A stretch of 64,000 bases of DNA from assembly GCF_003027925.1 (NCBI RefSeq), contig NZ_PYPS01000021.1:1-64000 (forward strand). The letters are read 5' to 3'. Of the stretch, positions 32,343-40,560 are shown piece after piece. The position numbers and the translations under genes were made by a program. The notes beneath the pieces were generated by a model, which was not told the origin of the DNA, searched no databases, and was given only the letters and a program-made list of their open reading frames with translations. The DNA is from Micromonospora sp. RP3T (GTDB lineage Bacteria; Actinomycetota; Actinomycetes; Mycobacteriales; Micromonosporaceae). Every line of letters begins with the position of its first letter. Position 1 is the first letter of the stretch.

Positions 32343-34235
32343 TCAGCCGAGCGCGGTGTACTGCGGCGGGAACCGCAGTTCCAGCTCGACCGTCTGCGCC
32401 TCTGCCCGGCTGACAGTTATCGGCTCGGGTCGTCCGGTCCGGTAACCCTGGGCAAAATCGACCCCGAGGTTCCGCAGCAGCTCGATGGTCTGCTCGTCCT
32501 GGACGTACTCGGCGGCGACTCGGATGCCGAGCGCCGCACAGAGCTTGACCAGCATGGACACCAGGGCCTGACTTGCCGGCGACCGGCAGAGGTCGACGAT
32601 GAACGTCCCGTCGATCTTGACGAGGTCTACCGGAAGTTGTTTCAGATGGGTGAGCGTGCTGTAGCCGGTGCCGAAGTCGTCAAGTGCCAGGTGGCAGCCG
32701 ACCTCTCTGATCCCCGTCGCGAAGGCCAGCGCCTCGTTCCGGTTCTCGATGAGGGCGGTCTCGGTGATTTCGAACGTCAGACACTCCGGCTTGACGCCGT
32801 GCCGGTCGATCGCCTCGGTCACGAAGGCGAGCAGCCCCGGGTCGGCGAGCGACCTGCCGGAGAGGTTGACCTGGTAGTGGGAGGTCTGGGCACCCCGGCC
32901 GATCAACTCAAGAGCGTGGTCGACGACCCACTTGTCCACCGTGAGGATCTCCCCGACCCGCTCGGCCATGTCGAGGAAGGCCCAGGGTGCGACCGGCTCA
33001 CCGGTGTCACTCCGCACCCGCAGCAGGATCTCGTGGCGGGTGACCTGGTTGAGCTGGAGATCGACGATGGGCTGCGCGTAGAGGGCGAATCTGTTCGCCG
33101 AGACCGCGTGCCGCACCCGGGAACGACACCGGTCCGCCCGCTCGCCGTCGGCGACCGGCTGGTCGAGCACGGCGATGGAGGCTGCGTTGCGGCGGGCGTC
33201 GCGGGCCGCGTGCTCGCCGTCGACGAGCAGGTCGAATCCGCTCGCACTGATCCCGCCGCCGAAATGCACCACGCCCGCCGAGGTGTTGAGTCGCACCGTC
33301 TTCTGTCGGACGTTGAACAGATGGTTCCGGAACCGCTCGACGATCCGAGCCGCCAGGCGCTCGGCGTCGTCCCCGGCCGGCGCGAGGAGCACTCCCCACA
33401 GGCCGGAGCCGACCAGGCCCCCCGTCAGCTCGCTCCCGACGACCGTACGCAGGAGACCGGCGACCGCCGCGGTCAACTGGTCGCGGTCCTCGTCGGTGAG
33501 CGCCTCCGGCAGCCGGGTGGCGGGTTCGGTCGCCACGACGACGACGGCGCCACCGGTGGTGCGGCGGGCCCGATCGACCTTGTCGATGACGTAGCCGCGG
33601 GTCGCCAGCCCGGTGAGGGCGTCCCGCGCGGCCGGGTCGGCGCAGAGCATGCGGCTGCGGACGGCGAGCCGGCGGCGTTCCCGCCGGGCGAGTTCGAGCG
33701 TGGTGACGTCCTCACCGGTGGCGATGATTCCGGACGGCTCGCCCTGGCTGGTCGTGATCTCCAGGTGGCAGTGCACGTGGCGGATGCTGCCGCCGGGGCG
33801 GATCACCCGGAAGCCGACCTCGCCGGGACGCTTCCGCTCCCATACCGCCCGGACCGCCGCACGGACCCGCCCCGCGTCCCCGGGATGCACGAGGCCGAGA
33901 AGCGTGTCGGGGGTGAGCCGGAACGTTCCCGGCGCGTGCCCGAAGATCCGCGCCATCTCGTCCGACCAGAAGATCCGCCCCACGCCCTCGGTCCCACCGG
34001 CTGTCCAGGTGACGGTGCCCAACTTCGACAGTTGGGCGACGCGCGCGACCCGGGCCGCCTCGTCTGCGTCGCAGGTCAACGGGTCGACGAGGTCGGCGTC
34101 GACCAGGATCTTGTAGCCCTCGGCGAGGGAGACGTCGTACTGGCCTTGCGCGGCGCGCGCTACCCGCCGCGCCCGAGCGAGTTCCAGCGGGCTGGGCGTG
34201 GTCTCGGCCAGTGCCAGGATGTCATCGAGATCCAC
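32343..34235 (-). CDS. PAS-GGDEF(degenerate)-EAL c-di-GMP phosphodiesterase
   Basis: 630 residues, no clear membrane segment. A PAS domain (about 65-185: FWSDEMARIFGHAP, GIIATGEDVTTLE) leads to a GGDEF-like domain beginning ARDALTGLATRGY, whose catalytic loop reads VGSGLWGVLL instead of GGDEF, so cyclase activity is not expected. The C-terminal EAL domain keeps its metal and substrate residues: HEILLR, NLSG, EITETAL, LDDFGTGYS, VKIDG and QGY. It likely hydrolyses c-di-GMP under PAS control. It starts at GTG 34235 with AGGGGGTG upstream and overlaps the sigma-factor gene by 14 nt, so the signalling enzyme and sigma factor are made together. Confidence 0.88.
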   Translation of the reverse strand: MDLDDILALAETTPSPLELARARRVARAAQGQYDVSLAEGYKILVDADLVDPLTCDADEAARVARVAQLSKLGTVTWTAGGTEGVGRIFWSDEMARIFGHAPGTFRLTPDTLLGLVHPGDAGRVRAAVRAVWERKRPGEVGFRVIRPGGSIRHVHCHLEITTSQGEPSGIIATGEDVTTLELARRERRRLAVRSRMLCADPAARDALTGLATRGYVIDKVDRARRTTGGAVVVVATEPATRLPEALTDEDRDQLTAAVAGLLRTVVGSELTGGLVGSGLWGVLLAPAGDDAERLAARIVERFRNHLFNVRQKTVRLNTSAGVVHFGGGISASGFDLLVDGEHAARDARRNAASIAVLDQPVADGERADRCRSRVRHAVSANRFALYAQPIVDLQLNQVTRHEILLRVRSDTGEPVAPWAFLDMAERVGEILTVDKWVVDHALELIGRGAQTSHYQVNLSGRSLADPGLLAFVTEAIDRHGVKPECLTFEITETALIENRNEALAFATGIREVGCHLALDDFGTGYSTLTHLKQLPVDLVKIDGTFIVDLCRSPASQALVSMLVKLCAALGIRVAAEYVQDEQTIELLRNLGVDFAQGYRTGRPEPITVSRAEAQTVELELRFPPQYTALG

Positions 34236-34845
34236 GGCTCACCCCCTGCCGCCGGTGGCCGTCCGGGCCGGTGTAGCCGGCCTCCTCGGCCAACTCGCGC
34301 AGCCCTCGCCGGGCGGCCACCTTGTAGGAGCGGACGCTGTTCTCGGTCAGCCCGAGGATGCGGGCGATCTCCTGGTTGGAGAATCCCTCCTGCGCCATCT
34401 GGAACACCTCGGCGTGCCGCGTCGGGAGCTGGTGCAACCAGCCTCGCAGCGTCTCCTGCGCCTCCCACACGTCGGCGATGTTCGAGCGCGGTACCGGCGG
34501 CAGGTCCTCCGGGGCCATGGCGGCCTCCCGCTGACACCGCTGGCGATCCTTCATGATCTTGAATCGGGCGGTCACCACGATCCAGCCGATCGGCCGGTCG
34601 TGGGCCCGCAGCTCGGACCACTTGACCCGCCCATGCAGGTACGCCTCGTTGAGCGCGTCCTCGACCACCTCGCGGTCCCGGCACGCCGACCTGAGGATCC
34701 GCTCCACCTGGTGGTAGGAGGCCTCGGCGAACGCGGCGAACTCCTGGTCGTGCGCGGCCTTCACGCGAGCGGCCTCAGCCTTCCGCGCCGTCTCGCGGTC
34801 GACCTGGTCCGTCGTCAGGGCGGCGGTGCCCTCGAACTCCATCAC
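34222..34845 (-). CDS. ECF-like RNA polymerase sigma factor
   Basis: 207 residues. Region 2 reads EDALNEAYLHGRVKWSELRA with RPIGWIVVTARFKIMKDRQR. Region 4 is LPTRHAEVFQMAQEGFSNQE then LGLTENSVRSYK, a clear helix-turn-helix. A charged N-terminal extension of about 35 residues precedes region 2. No anti-sigma gene is adjacent; the single-span membrane protein before it (4-nt overlap) and the EAL protein after it (14-nt overlap) are the candidates for its control. Confidence 0.85.
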   Translation of the reverse strand: MMEFEGTAALTTDQVDRETARKAEAARVKAAHDQEFAAFAEASYHQVERILRSACRDREVVEDALNEAYLHGRVKWSELRAHDRPIGWIVVTARFKIMKDRQRCQREAAMAPEDLPPVPRSNIADVWEAQETLRGWLHQLPTRHAEVFQMAQEGFSNQEIARILGLTENSVRSYKVAARRGLRELAEEAGYTGPDGHRRQGVSRGSR

Positions 34846-35135
34846 GCCGCCTCCTCGACGGCCTCAGCCTTCGCCACGCCGCGGCCACCCAGCTCCACCT
34901 CGCGGTGCCCGTCGCGGTCGCGCTCCACGATCCGCACCATGTCGTGGTCGGCCTCCGCGAGCCTGATCAACCAGGTGACCCGGGCTGTGGTACGTGTCGT
35001 CGCCTCGCGTTCCTCCTGCATGCGTGCCCGGTACGCGACCCACGCGCGCACCAGTCCGGCCACCGCCCCCGCGACGGCCACAGCCACGGCCATCACCTGA
35101 TAGCCGGTGAGTGGTTCCGCCAGTGCTTCGTTCAT
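34842..35135 (-). CDS. Small single-span membrane protein
   Basis: 97 residues from ATG 35135, preceded by an AGGGG site. One hydrophobic helix (MAVAVAVAGAVAGLVRAWVA, about residues 15-35) is followed by a charged cytoplasmic region with TTARVTWLIRLAEADHD and RDGHREVELGGRG. No known family. Its start in the sigma operon and coupling to the sigma gene suggest it anchors or restrains the sigma factor or PAS-EAL protein at the membrane; this is inference. Confidence 0.7.
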   Translation of the reverse strand: MNEALAEPLTGYQVMAVAVAVAGAVAGLVRAWVAYRARMQEEREATTRTTARVTWLIRLAEADHDMVRIVERDRDGHREVELGGRGVAKAEAVEEAA

Positions 35136-35347
35136 CGTTCCCCTGCCCCCTTCGGTCGCCAATTACTATCCGTGGCGGACAGCGGATGTAGACGCGCAGG
35201 CGTCCACAATGTTCTCGAAGATCGATGATCAATGGTTCTGGCAGCGCATACAGCACAAAGTCATCTCGTCGAAACGCTACGCGAAGTGGTCATGACAATC
35301 CCATGGGGGCAATTTGCGCGTCGCTCTCCGTTACTCATGGCTACCGG

Positions 35348-38300
35348 TCAACCACCACGACGGCCCATCCCGCGCGCCCGGTCCAGCACCTCTTCGACAG
35401 TGAGCGGGCTGCGCGGGTGGTGGCTCAACGACAGCGGCGTGCGGATCTTCCGCGGCGCGGCGCCCTCGGCGGCGAGATAGAACTCGCCCACCGTCAGCCG
35501 GGAGATGTCCGGCACGTCGCCGCCCTTGGCCCGGGCCATCTCGCGAGCCGCCTCGATCTGGATGGGGCTGTTCATCAGGCCGTACACCTGGGTCGCCGCG
35601 TTGCCGGGGATGCGGTTGTGCAGACCCTTCGGCGCCTGCGTGGCGAAGATCAGTCCGAGCCCGTACTTGCGGGCCTGGGCGGCCAGCGCCAGCGTGCTCT
35701 GGGTGCAGGCGGTCATCGCCCCGGACGGGGCGAACGTCTGCGCCTCGTCCATCACGAGCAGCCCCAGCAGCGGCCGGTCACCGGCCGGGTGCTTCTTGAT
35801 CCAGGCGAACAACGCCATCTGGAGCTGGTTGACGAAACTCTGGCGGACGTCGTCGGACGGCAACCCCACCAGGCTGACGACCGAGACCCGGGCCCGCTTG
35901 CCGGCGGCGGGGGTGAGCAGCACCCCGGGGTCCATCGGCGTGCCCTCGCCCCCGAAGAGCGGGTCGTTCACCATGGCGGCGGTGAGCGTCTGGGCGAGAC
36001 CGAGACCGATCTTCTCGGCGTCCTCCAGGTCGATGATCCCGTCCGGCAGGTCGGCGAGCGTGTCGACGAGGCCCTTCAACCGGGAACCGCCACGCCGGCC
36101 GTAGTGCTCGACGGCCTTGCGCAACACCGCCAGCCCCAGGTGCGCCCGGGTGGCCCGGCCGGTGACCATGGCCCGGGGCGCGAGCGCCGCCACGGCCGCC
36201 TCGACGGCTTCGCCGAACTCGTCCGGGTCGTCGCGCACGCCGGTGAAATCGGGCAGCGGCTGGAAGCTCAACGGCCGGCCCGAGCTGCGGCGCGGCGTCC
36301 AGACCACCACGTCGGTGTGGGCCAGGTAGTCCGCCGCCCGGTCCGCGTCACCCGGCCGCCACTGCGGCGGCGGGTCGGGCCACGCCTCCCCGAGCCGGGC
36401 GAGGTCGTTGTTGGGGTCGAGCACGATGGCGGAGACACCCGCGAGGGCACACTCCTCGACGATGCGGCGGATGAGCACGGTCTTGCCCGACCCCGAGCCG
36501 GCGAAGATCGTGGCGTGTTTCCGGAGCGCTTCCAGGGCCAGCGGGACCGGCGCGTCGTCGTCGTACCCGCGGCCCACCACGAACGCCGGCCCGCTCGTGG
36601 CCGAGGGCGGCGTGGGCCGGGCCGCGGGCCGGGTCGGTGCGGGCACCGGTGGCGGGCCGTCGGCCGGCGTCCACCGGTCGACGTCCACCAGCGCGTGCCG
36701 CAGGAACGTCAGGTTCCGGGTCGGACGCCGATCGGCCAGCCAGCTTCGCAGGTCCATGGTGGTCTCGGCGAGCATCACCCGCAGCGCGGAGAGGGTCCGC
36801 AGGTCCTCGTCGTCCAGGCCGATCGTCCGGCCGCCCGCCGCGTGGAACGCGTCGACCGACTTCCGGGTGGCCGCGCTCGTCGACCATCCCCCGTTGCGCA
36901 GCAGGAACAGCTTGCGTTTCGCCAGGCCGGTGTCGAGAGCCGACGCCGTGCACGCCTTGCGGAGCCGGGCCAGCGCGGCGTTGCCGTGGTGGTTGTCGCT
37001 GATCGCCCGGAAACACCAGTGCACCTGGTCCTCGGTGTGCTCGTCGAGCGTCAGGCGCAGCCGGGCGTGCAGCGGCGGATCCGTGCTCGGCGGCGGATCG
37101 ACGCTGAACGCCGCCCCGGCGTCCCCGCGTTCCAGGATCCAGGCGGTGAGCCCGGCGGTCAGCAGTGCCGGCATCTCCCGGTCCTCCGACGTCCGCGCGC
37201 GCGGCGCGACGAGATCGGCGGCCGCCCGCAGCTCGGCGAAGCGGGCGTCGTAACGGGCCGTCTCCTCGGTGGTGGTGGTCGCCGGGTCGGTCCCGGGCCC
37301 CCGGGATTCCGTGGCGGACGGCCCGCCGAGGTCGGTCATCTCCCGGACCTCGTCCTCGGCGAGGCAGGCCCGGATGTGCCCGTCGATCTCGATCAGCAAC
37401 TGGCGCGGGGTGAACGAACCGGCGTCGGCGAAGGCACGCGGGGACACCGGCCACGAGGGGTACGGCGGGGCGAACCCGACCCCCCGGTAGCGCAGCGTGA
37501 ACCGCTTCTCGATGATCGCCTGGGCCAGGCCGGCGTCGTCGATGCGGCGCAGCATCGGCGTCTCCCGGAACCGGTCGGCAACCGTGTCCGCGGCGGTGGA
37601 CCGGATGATGGTCCACGAGTTCGGGATGCAGGCGAGCACGGTCAGTGTGCGCCGCGTCGTCTGGCGCAGCGACATCAGGCCGTCCGCCATCCGGGCCAGC
37701 GTCAGCGCCTGCTCCGAGCTCATCGCGGCGGCGCCCACCAGCGCCGGGTCGCTCTGGATCGCCAACTGGGCGATCAGCGTGTCGATCTGGTCGATCGCGA
37801 CGACGGACGGGCCGGTGAGCGCCAGCAGCCAGGACAGGTCCTGCACGATCTGCTGGGCCGGGCGCGGTACCCGGCGCATGCCCCAGGCCGCGCGTTCGCC
37901 GGGCGCCATCTCCTCGCCGGAGAGGAAGTAGTTCTCCGCCACGTCGCGGTGGGTGATGTCCTCGGAGGCGCTCAACGCGAGCGCCCGCGCCGTCTCCTGG
38001 CAGGTACGGGCCGCGTGCCGGTCGAAGTCACCCAGCCCTTCCAGGAACGCGTCGAGTGCGACCCGGGTGAGTTCGGTGTCGCCCATCACCGCCCGGCGAG
38101 CCGTCCGCGGCGCGCCCACCAACGCCGACAGCCGCCGCAGCAGCAGCTTGAGCTGCGTCTCCGGGCTGCCGGGCACCGGCCGGGCCAGGCCGTCCAGCAC
38201 CGCGGCGAGCACACCGTCCCAGAAACTCTCGGCATCGAGCAGGCCGACCAGGAAGAAGTAGCCGCCCCGCTGCTGCACCCGCTCGCGGATCACGCCCAGC

Positions 38301-38518
38301 AGGTGGGTCTTGCCGGCCCCCCGCTGGCCCTGGACGACCAGGCCGAGCGGGCTGCCGTGCGGATTCGACGCGGCCTCGTCCACGCCGGCGAGGACATCCT
38401 TGACGACCGGGAGGTGCAGGCCGTCGACGTGGAAGGGCAGCGGTCGCCACACGTCGTCGGGCACCGGCGCCCAGTCGAACCGCAGCGCTGCCAGCGCGGC
38501 CCGTTCCGCCTCGTCCAT
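35348..38518 (-). CDS. AAA ATPase fused to HerA/DUF87-type ATPase
   Basis: 1056 residues with two complete NTPase modules. Module 1: Walker A GQRGAGKT (64-71) and Walker B VVAIDQID (239-246). A middle region (about 485-590) contains DQVHWCFRAISDNHHGNAAL and RNGGWSTSAATRKSVDAF. A P/A-rich linker (620-645) leads to module 2, like the HerA/FtsK group: Walker A AGSGSGKT (673-680), IVLDPNNDLARLG (698-710), Walker B LLVMDEAQ (920-927), and the sensor-like IFATQAPKGL. HerA-group proteins pump or unwind DNA with a nuclease partner. The nuclease-like gene two places upstream would fill that role. The start ATG 38518 overlaps the previous stop (TGATG). It is not a recognised BREX, Dnd or known HerA-Sir2 arrangement. 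Confidence 0.85.
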   Translation of the reverse strand: MDEAERAALAALRFDWAPVPDDVWRPLPFHVDGLHLPVVKDVLAGVDEAASNPHGSPLGLVVQGQRGAGKTHLLGVIRERVQQRGGYFFLVGLLDAESFWDGVLAAVLDGLARPVPGSPETQLKLLLRRLSALVGAPRTARRAVMGDTELTRVALDAFLEGLGDFDRHAARTCQETARALALSASEDITHRDVAENYFLSGEEMAPGERAAWGMRRVPRPAQQIVQDLSWLLALTGPSVVAIDQIDTLIAQLAIQSDPALVGAAAMSSEQALTLARMADGLMSLRQTTRRTLTVLACIPNSWTIIRSTAADTVADRFRETPMLRRIDDAGLAQAIIEKRFTLRYRGVGFAPPYPSWPVSPRAFADAGSFTPRQLLIEIDGHIRACLAEDEVREMTDLGGPSATESRGPGTDPATTTTEETARYDARFAELRAAADLVAPRARTSEDREMPALLTAGLTAWILERGDAGAAFSVDPPPSTDPPLHARLRLTLDEHTEDQVHWCFRAISDNHHGNAALARLRKACTASALDTGLAKRKLFLLRNGGWSTSAATRKSVDAFHAAGGRTIGLDDEDLRTLSALRVMLAETTMDLRSWLADRRPTRNLTFLRHALVDVDRWTPADGPPPVPAPTRPAARPTPPSATSGPAFVVGRGYDDDAPVPLALEALRKHATIFAGSGSGKTVLIRRIVEECALAGVSAIVLDPNNDLARLGEAWPDPPPQWRPGDADRAADYLAHTDVVVWTPRRSSGRPLSFQPLPDFTGVRDDPDEFGEAVEAAVAALAPRAMVTGRATRAHLGLAVLRKAVEHYGRRGGSRLKGLVDTLADLPDGIIDLEDAEKIGLGLAQTLTAAMVNDPLFGGEGTPMDPGVLLTPAAGKRARVSVVSLVGLPSDDVRQSFVNQLQMALFAWIKKHPAGDRPLLGLLVMDEAQTFAPSGAMTACTQSTLALAAQARKYGLGLIFATQAPKGLHNRIPGNAATQVYGLMNSPIQIEAAREMARAKGGDVPDISRLTVGEFYLAAEGAAPRKIRTPLSLSHHPRSPLTVEEVLDRARGMGRRGG

Positions 38519-39159
38519 CACACGCCGATCGCCAGCAGGTGGTTCTCCTGGCCGCCGAGTCGCAGCGCCGCCGCGTGGTCCGCCTCGGTGAGCGTCTTCT
38601 GGTTCGACTCCGGTGCGAGGCTCACGCCGTCGCTCCGACTGAGCCCGCGCAGCGCCTCGTCCAGGTGCTCCCGGGACACGTCGGCGAAGAACGGACGCAG
38701 CCGGCGCAGGCTCACCCAGGCCCCCGGCACGTCGGCGAGCGCCCGGTAGGCGCTGACCACGCGCGCCTCCATCGACCCGGTCGGCCCGGCCGCCGGAGCG
38801 CGCACGTCGGTCAGCGCGAACAGCTCGGCCAGCGTGGCGCAACCGCTCCGCGCCAGGACGCGTTCACGCAGGTTGGTCTGGAGGGCGGCCAACGCGGCAC
38901 CGAGCGCGGACGCGCCGCGCAGCGTGAAGGTGAGGTCGGTCTGCATGCGTACCCAGCCCTTGTCGTCGAGCTGGAGGGCGTACGTCGACCCGCTCCGACG
39001 GCTGGCGACGTACTGCAGGCGGGTGAGCTTGTCCCGCTGCGGCTTGCGTACGTCGAGCTGGTAACGGTCGCGGAGTTCGGTGTTCAACACCTCCCGTGCC
39101 TCGGCCATCAGCACGACGAGAATCGCGCTCTCGGATGCGGTCAGCTCATCGCCGGCCAT
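38518..39159 (-). CDS. Cassette middle protein, winged-helix-like, unknown family
   Basis: 213 residues, soluble and mainly helical. The start MAGDELTASESAILVVLMAE then NTELRDRYQLDV...RDKLTRLQYVAS reads like a winged helix. The C-terminal half (SMEARVVSAYRALADVPGAW, LRPFFADVSREHLDEALRGL) looks like a second one, ending SLAPESNQKTLTEADHAAAL and an ENHLLAIGV tail. I do not recognise a family. It overlaps the nuclease gene by 14 nt and the ATPase gene by 1 nt, so the three are certainly co-translated. An adaptor or DNA-recognition subunit is the likely role. Confidence 0.7.
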   Translation of the reverse strand: MAGDELTASESAILVVLMAEAREVLNTELRDRYQLDVRKPQRDKLTRLQYVASRRSGSTYALQLDDKGWVRMQTDLTFTLRGASALGAALAALQTNLRERVLARSGCATLAELFALTDVRAPAAGPTGSMEARVVSAYRALADVPGAWVSLRRLRPFFADVSREHLDEALRGLSRSDGVSLAPESNQKTLTEADHAAALRLGGQENHLLAIGV

Positions 39160-40057
39160 GCTGCCGTCCTTCCGCCATGTCCCGGCGACGGGCCCGCAGA
39201 TACGTACCGATCTGCTGGACCACGGCGCCGACGTCGTGGATCACCCGGGCGTTCGTGAAGCGCAGGACGGCGTAGCCGTCCAGTTGGAGCTGGACGTCGC
39301 GCTGCCGGTCGGCCTCGTAGTGGACCGGACGGCAGTGCTCCGGCCCGTCGATCTCCACCACGCACCGTTCGTCCGGCCACAGTAGATCGAGTCGCACCGG
39401 CGTGGCCAAGCCGTGCGACTGAAAGCTCTGGTTCCACCGTCGTCCGGCCGCCCAGCTCTCGGCGGCGAGTGCCGCCTCCAGCCGTTTCTCGACGTCGCTG
39501 CCCGGATGCGGCTTCCCCACCACCGTCCCGGTCCAGGCGGGCAGGGCGGGCGGCGGCCCGATGCGGAACTCCGGCAGCCCTTCCCCGCCGACCCCCACCA
39601 GCCAGACGGCCGGGCCGCCGTGCTGCCCGAGCCAGGTGGCCCCGGCCGCGACCACCGCGCCGTCGGCGGCCGCCGGTTCGACGAGCAACACCACCCGCCG
39701 CCGCCCGAACGCGCCGGCGACGAGGCGGGCCAGCGCCGCCGCCCGGGTACGCACCGGAAGCGGCGTGGTGGTGGCCCGCCGGCCGGTCACCGCGTAGCGG
39801 GCCAGGTCGGGCAGGAACGTGCCGGGATACCGCTCGCGGCGGGCCCGCGCGGTGGCCGCGGCCCGGACCGCCGCCAGCCCGACCGTGTCCGGGCGGACCC
39901 CCTCGGCGATCTCGGGCAGCCAGGCCGGCAACAACTCGACGGCGACCCGTTCGAGCCGGTCCAGTGTGGCGTGCACGACGTCTGCCGGCATGACGGGTCG
40001 AGTGGCCGGGCGGTGCACCACGGCGGCCAGGTCCGGGTGGTCGCGGGCGATCAGCAT
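39146..40057 (-). CDS. DUF559/Vsr-like PD-(D/E)XK nuclease of the cassette
   Basis: 303 residues from ATG 40057. The C-terminal 110 residues have the DUF559/Vsr endonuclease pattern: RLDLLW (Asp224), VVEIDGPEH (Glu235, Asp237, His241), then RDVQLQLDGYAVLRFTNARV (Asp254). The N-terminal 180 residues are a separate helical/Rossmann-like part with no named family. Clear coding sequence continues upstream of ATG 40057 to at least 40180 (NRSLADVPTDRVVALPDADT) without any ATG, GTG or TTG. The true start may be CTG 40180, or the 5' end is damaged. First gene of the cassette, overlapping the next by 14 nt. Confidence 0.8.
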   Translation of the reverse strand: MLIARDHPDLAAVVHRPATRPVMPADVVHATLDRLERVAVELLPAWLPEIAEGVRPDTVGLAAVRAAATARARRERYPGTFLPDLARYAVTGRRATTTPLPVRTRAAALARLVAGAFGRRRVVLLVEPAAADGAVVAAGATWLGQHGGPAVWLVGVGGEGLPEFRIGPPPALPAWTGTVVGKPHPGSDVEKRLEAALAAESWAAGRRWNQSFQSHGLATPVRLDLLWPDERCVVEIDGPEHCRPVHYEADRQRDVQLQLDGYAVLRFTNARVIHDVGAVVQQIGTYLRARRRDMAEGRQHGRR

Positions 40058-40236
40058 GGCCAGCGCGTCGGTGTCCGCGTCGGGCAGGGCGACGACGCGA
40101 TCGGTCGGGACGTCGGCGAGGCTCCGGTTCGACAGCAGCGCCAGCCCCTCCCCACCGTCGACCGAGACGTCCCGGATCAGGGTACGAATCCGCTTCGGAG
40201 CACGCCAGGCTGTCGCTCTGACCGCAACCCGACAGT

Positions 40237-40263
40237 GCCCCGAACCTCACTGGGGTTCGGGGC
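40237..40263 (-). terminator. Hairpin between AlpA-like gene and nuclease cassette
   Basis: A perfect 10-bp stem (GCCCCGAACC at 40237-40246, complement at 40254-40263) with a 7-nt loop. It lies 3 nt after the stop of the leftward HTH gene and directly before the open nuclease frame. It isolates the cassette, which must then have its own promoter just downstream. Confidence 0.7.
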
Positions 40264-40266
40264 TTC

Positions 40267-40461
40267 TTACTCCTGCTCGTCGAGATGAGGCCGGTACTCG
40301 CGGATCCAGGATTCGATGTCCTCGGTACGCCACACGCGCCCCGTCGCGAGCGTCTCGTACGGCTCCGGCCAGTCCGGGCGCTTCATCAACTGCTCCACGC
40401 GCTGACGGCTGACGCCCAGCCGGGTACGGATCTCGTACGCACCCATCAGACGGCGTCCCAT
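40267..40461 (-). CDS. AlpA/MerR-like helix-turn-helix protein, 64 aa
   Basis: A single small DNA-binding domain, LMGAYEIRTRLGVSRQRVEQ then WPEPYETLATGRVWRTEDIE, the winged-helix form seen in excisionase-type (AlpA) and short MerR-like proteins. I use ATG 40461, because a -10-like TAGCGT ends seven bases before it (leaderless), rather than the longer frame to 40551. Palindromic CTAGGG boxes directly upstream suggest autoregulation. It may also influence the divergent gene and the nuclease cassette behind it. Confidence 0.75.
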   Translation of the reverse strand: MGRRLMGAYEIRTRLGVSRQRVEQLMKRPDWPEPYETLATGRVWRTEDIESWIREYRPHLDEQE

Positions 40462-40485
40462 GCTCGGGACGCTAGACACTCCCTC

Positions 40486-40558
40486 ACTAGGGCATACCCT
40501 AGTTGGGCGAGGCCCCACTAGGGCCTTGACTAGAGGGTAGGGTTCGCACACCTAGGGG
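40486..40558. promoter_or_regulatory. Cluster of CTAGGG boxes between divergent genes
   Basis: A perfect inverted repeat ACTAGGG-N4-CCCTAGT at 40486-40503, another ACTAGGG at 40517-40523, GTAGGG at 40537-40542 and CCTAGGGG at 40551-40558. These are five related boxes within 73 bp, the likely binding array of the adjacent HTH protein or another regulator. Confidence 0.6.
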
Positions 40559-40560
40559 TG

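Noticed and set aside
35225..38749. A 1174-residue rightward open frame antisense to the AAA-HerA gene
   Set aside because: Its composition (R, G, H, Q, V rich, no domains) is typical of a shadow frame in GC-rich DNA. The opposite strand carries unmistakable ATPase motifs.
35348..40057. Identifying the cassette as BREX, Dnd/Dpt or a known HerA-Sir2 system
   Set aside because: No methyltransferase, phosphatase, cysteine desulfurase or Sir2 gene is adjacent; only loose resemblance of the ATPase modules.
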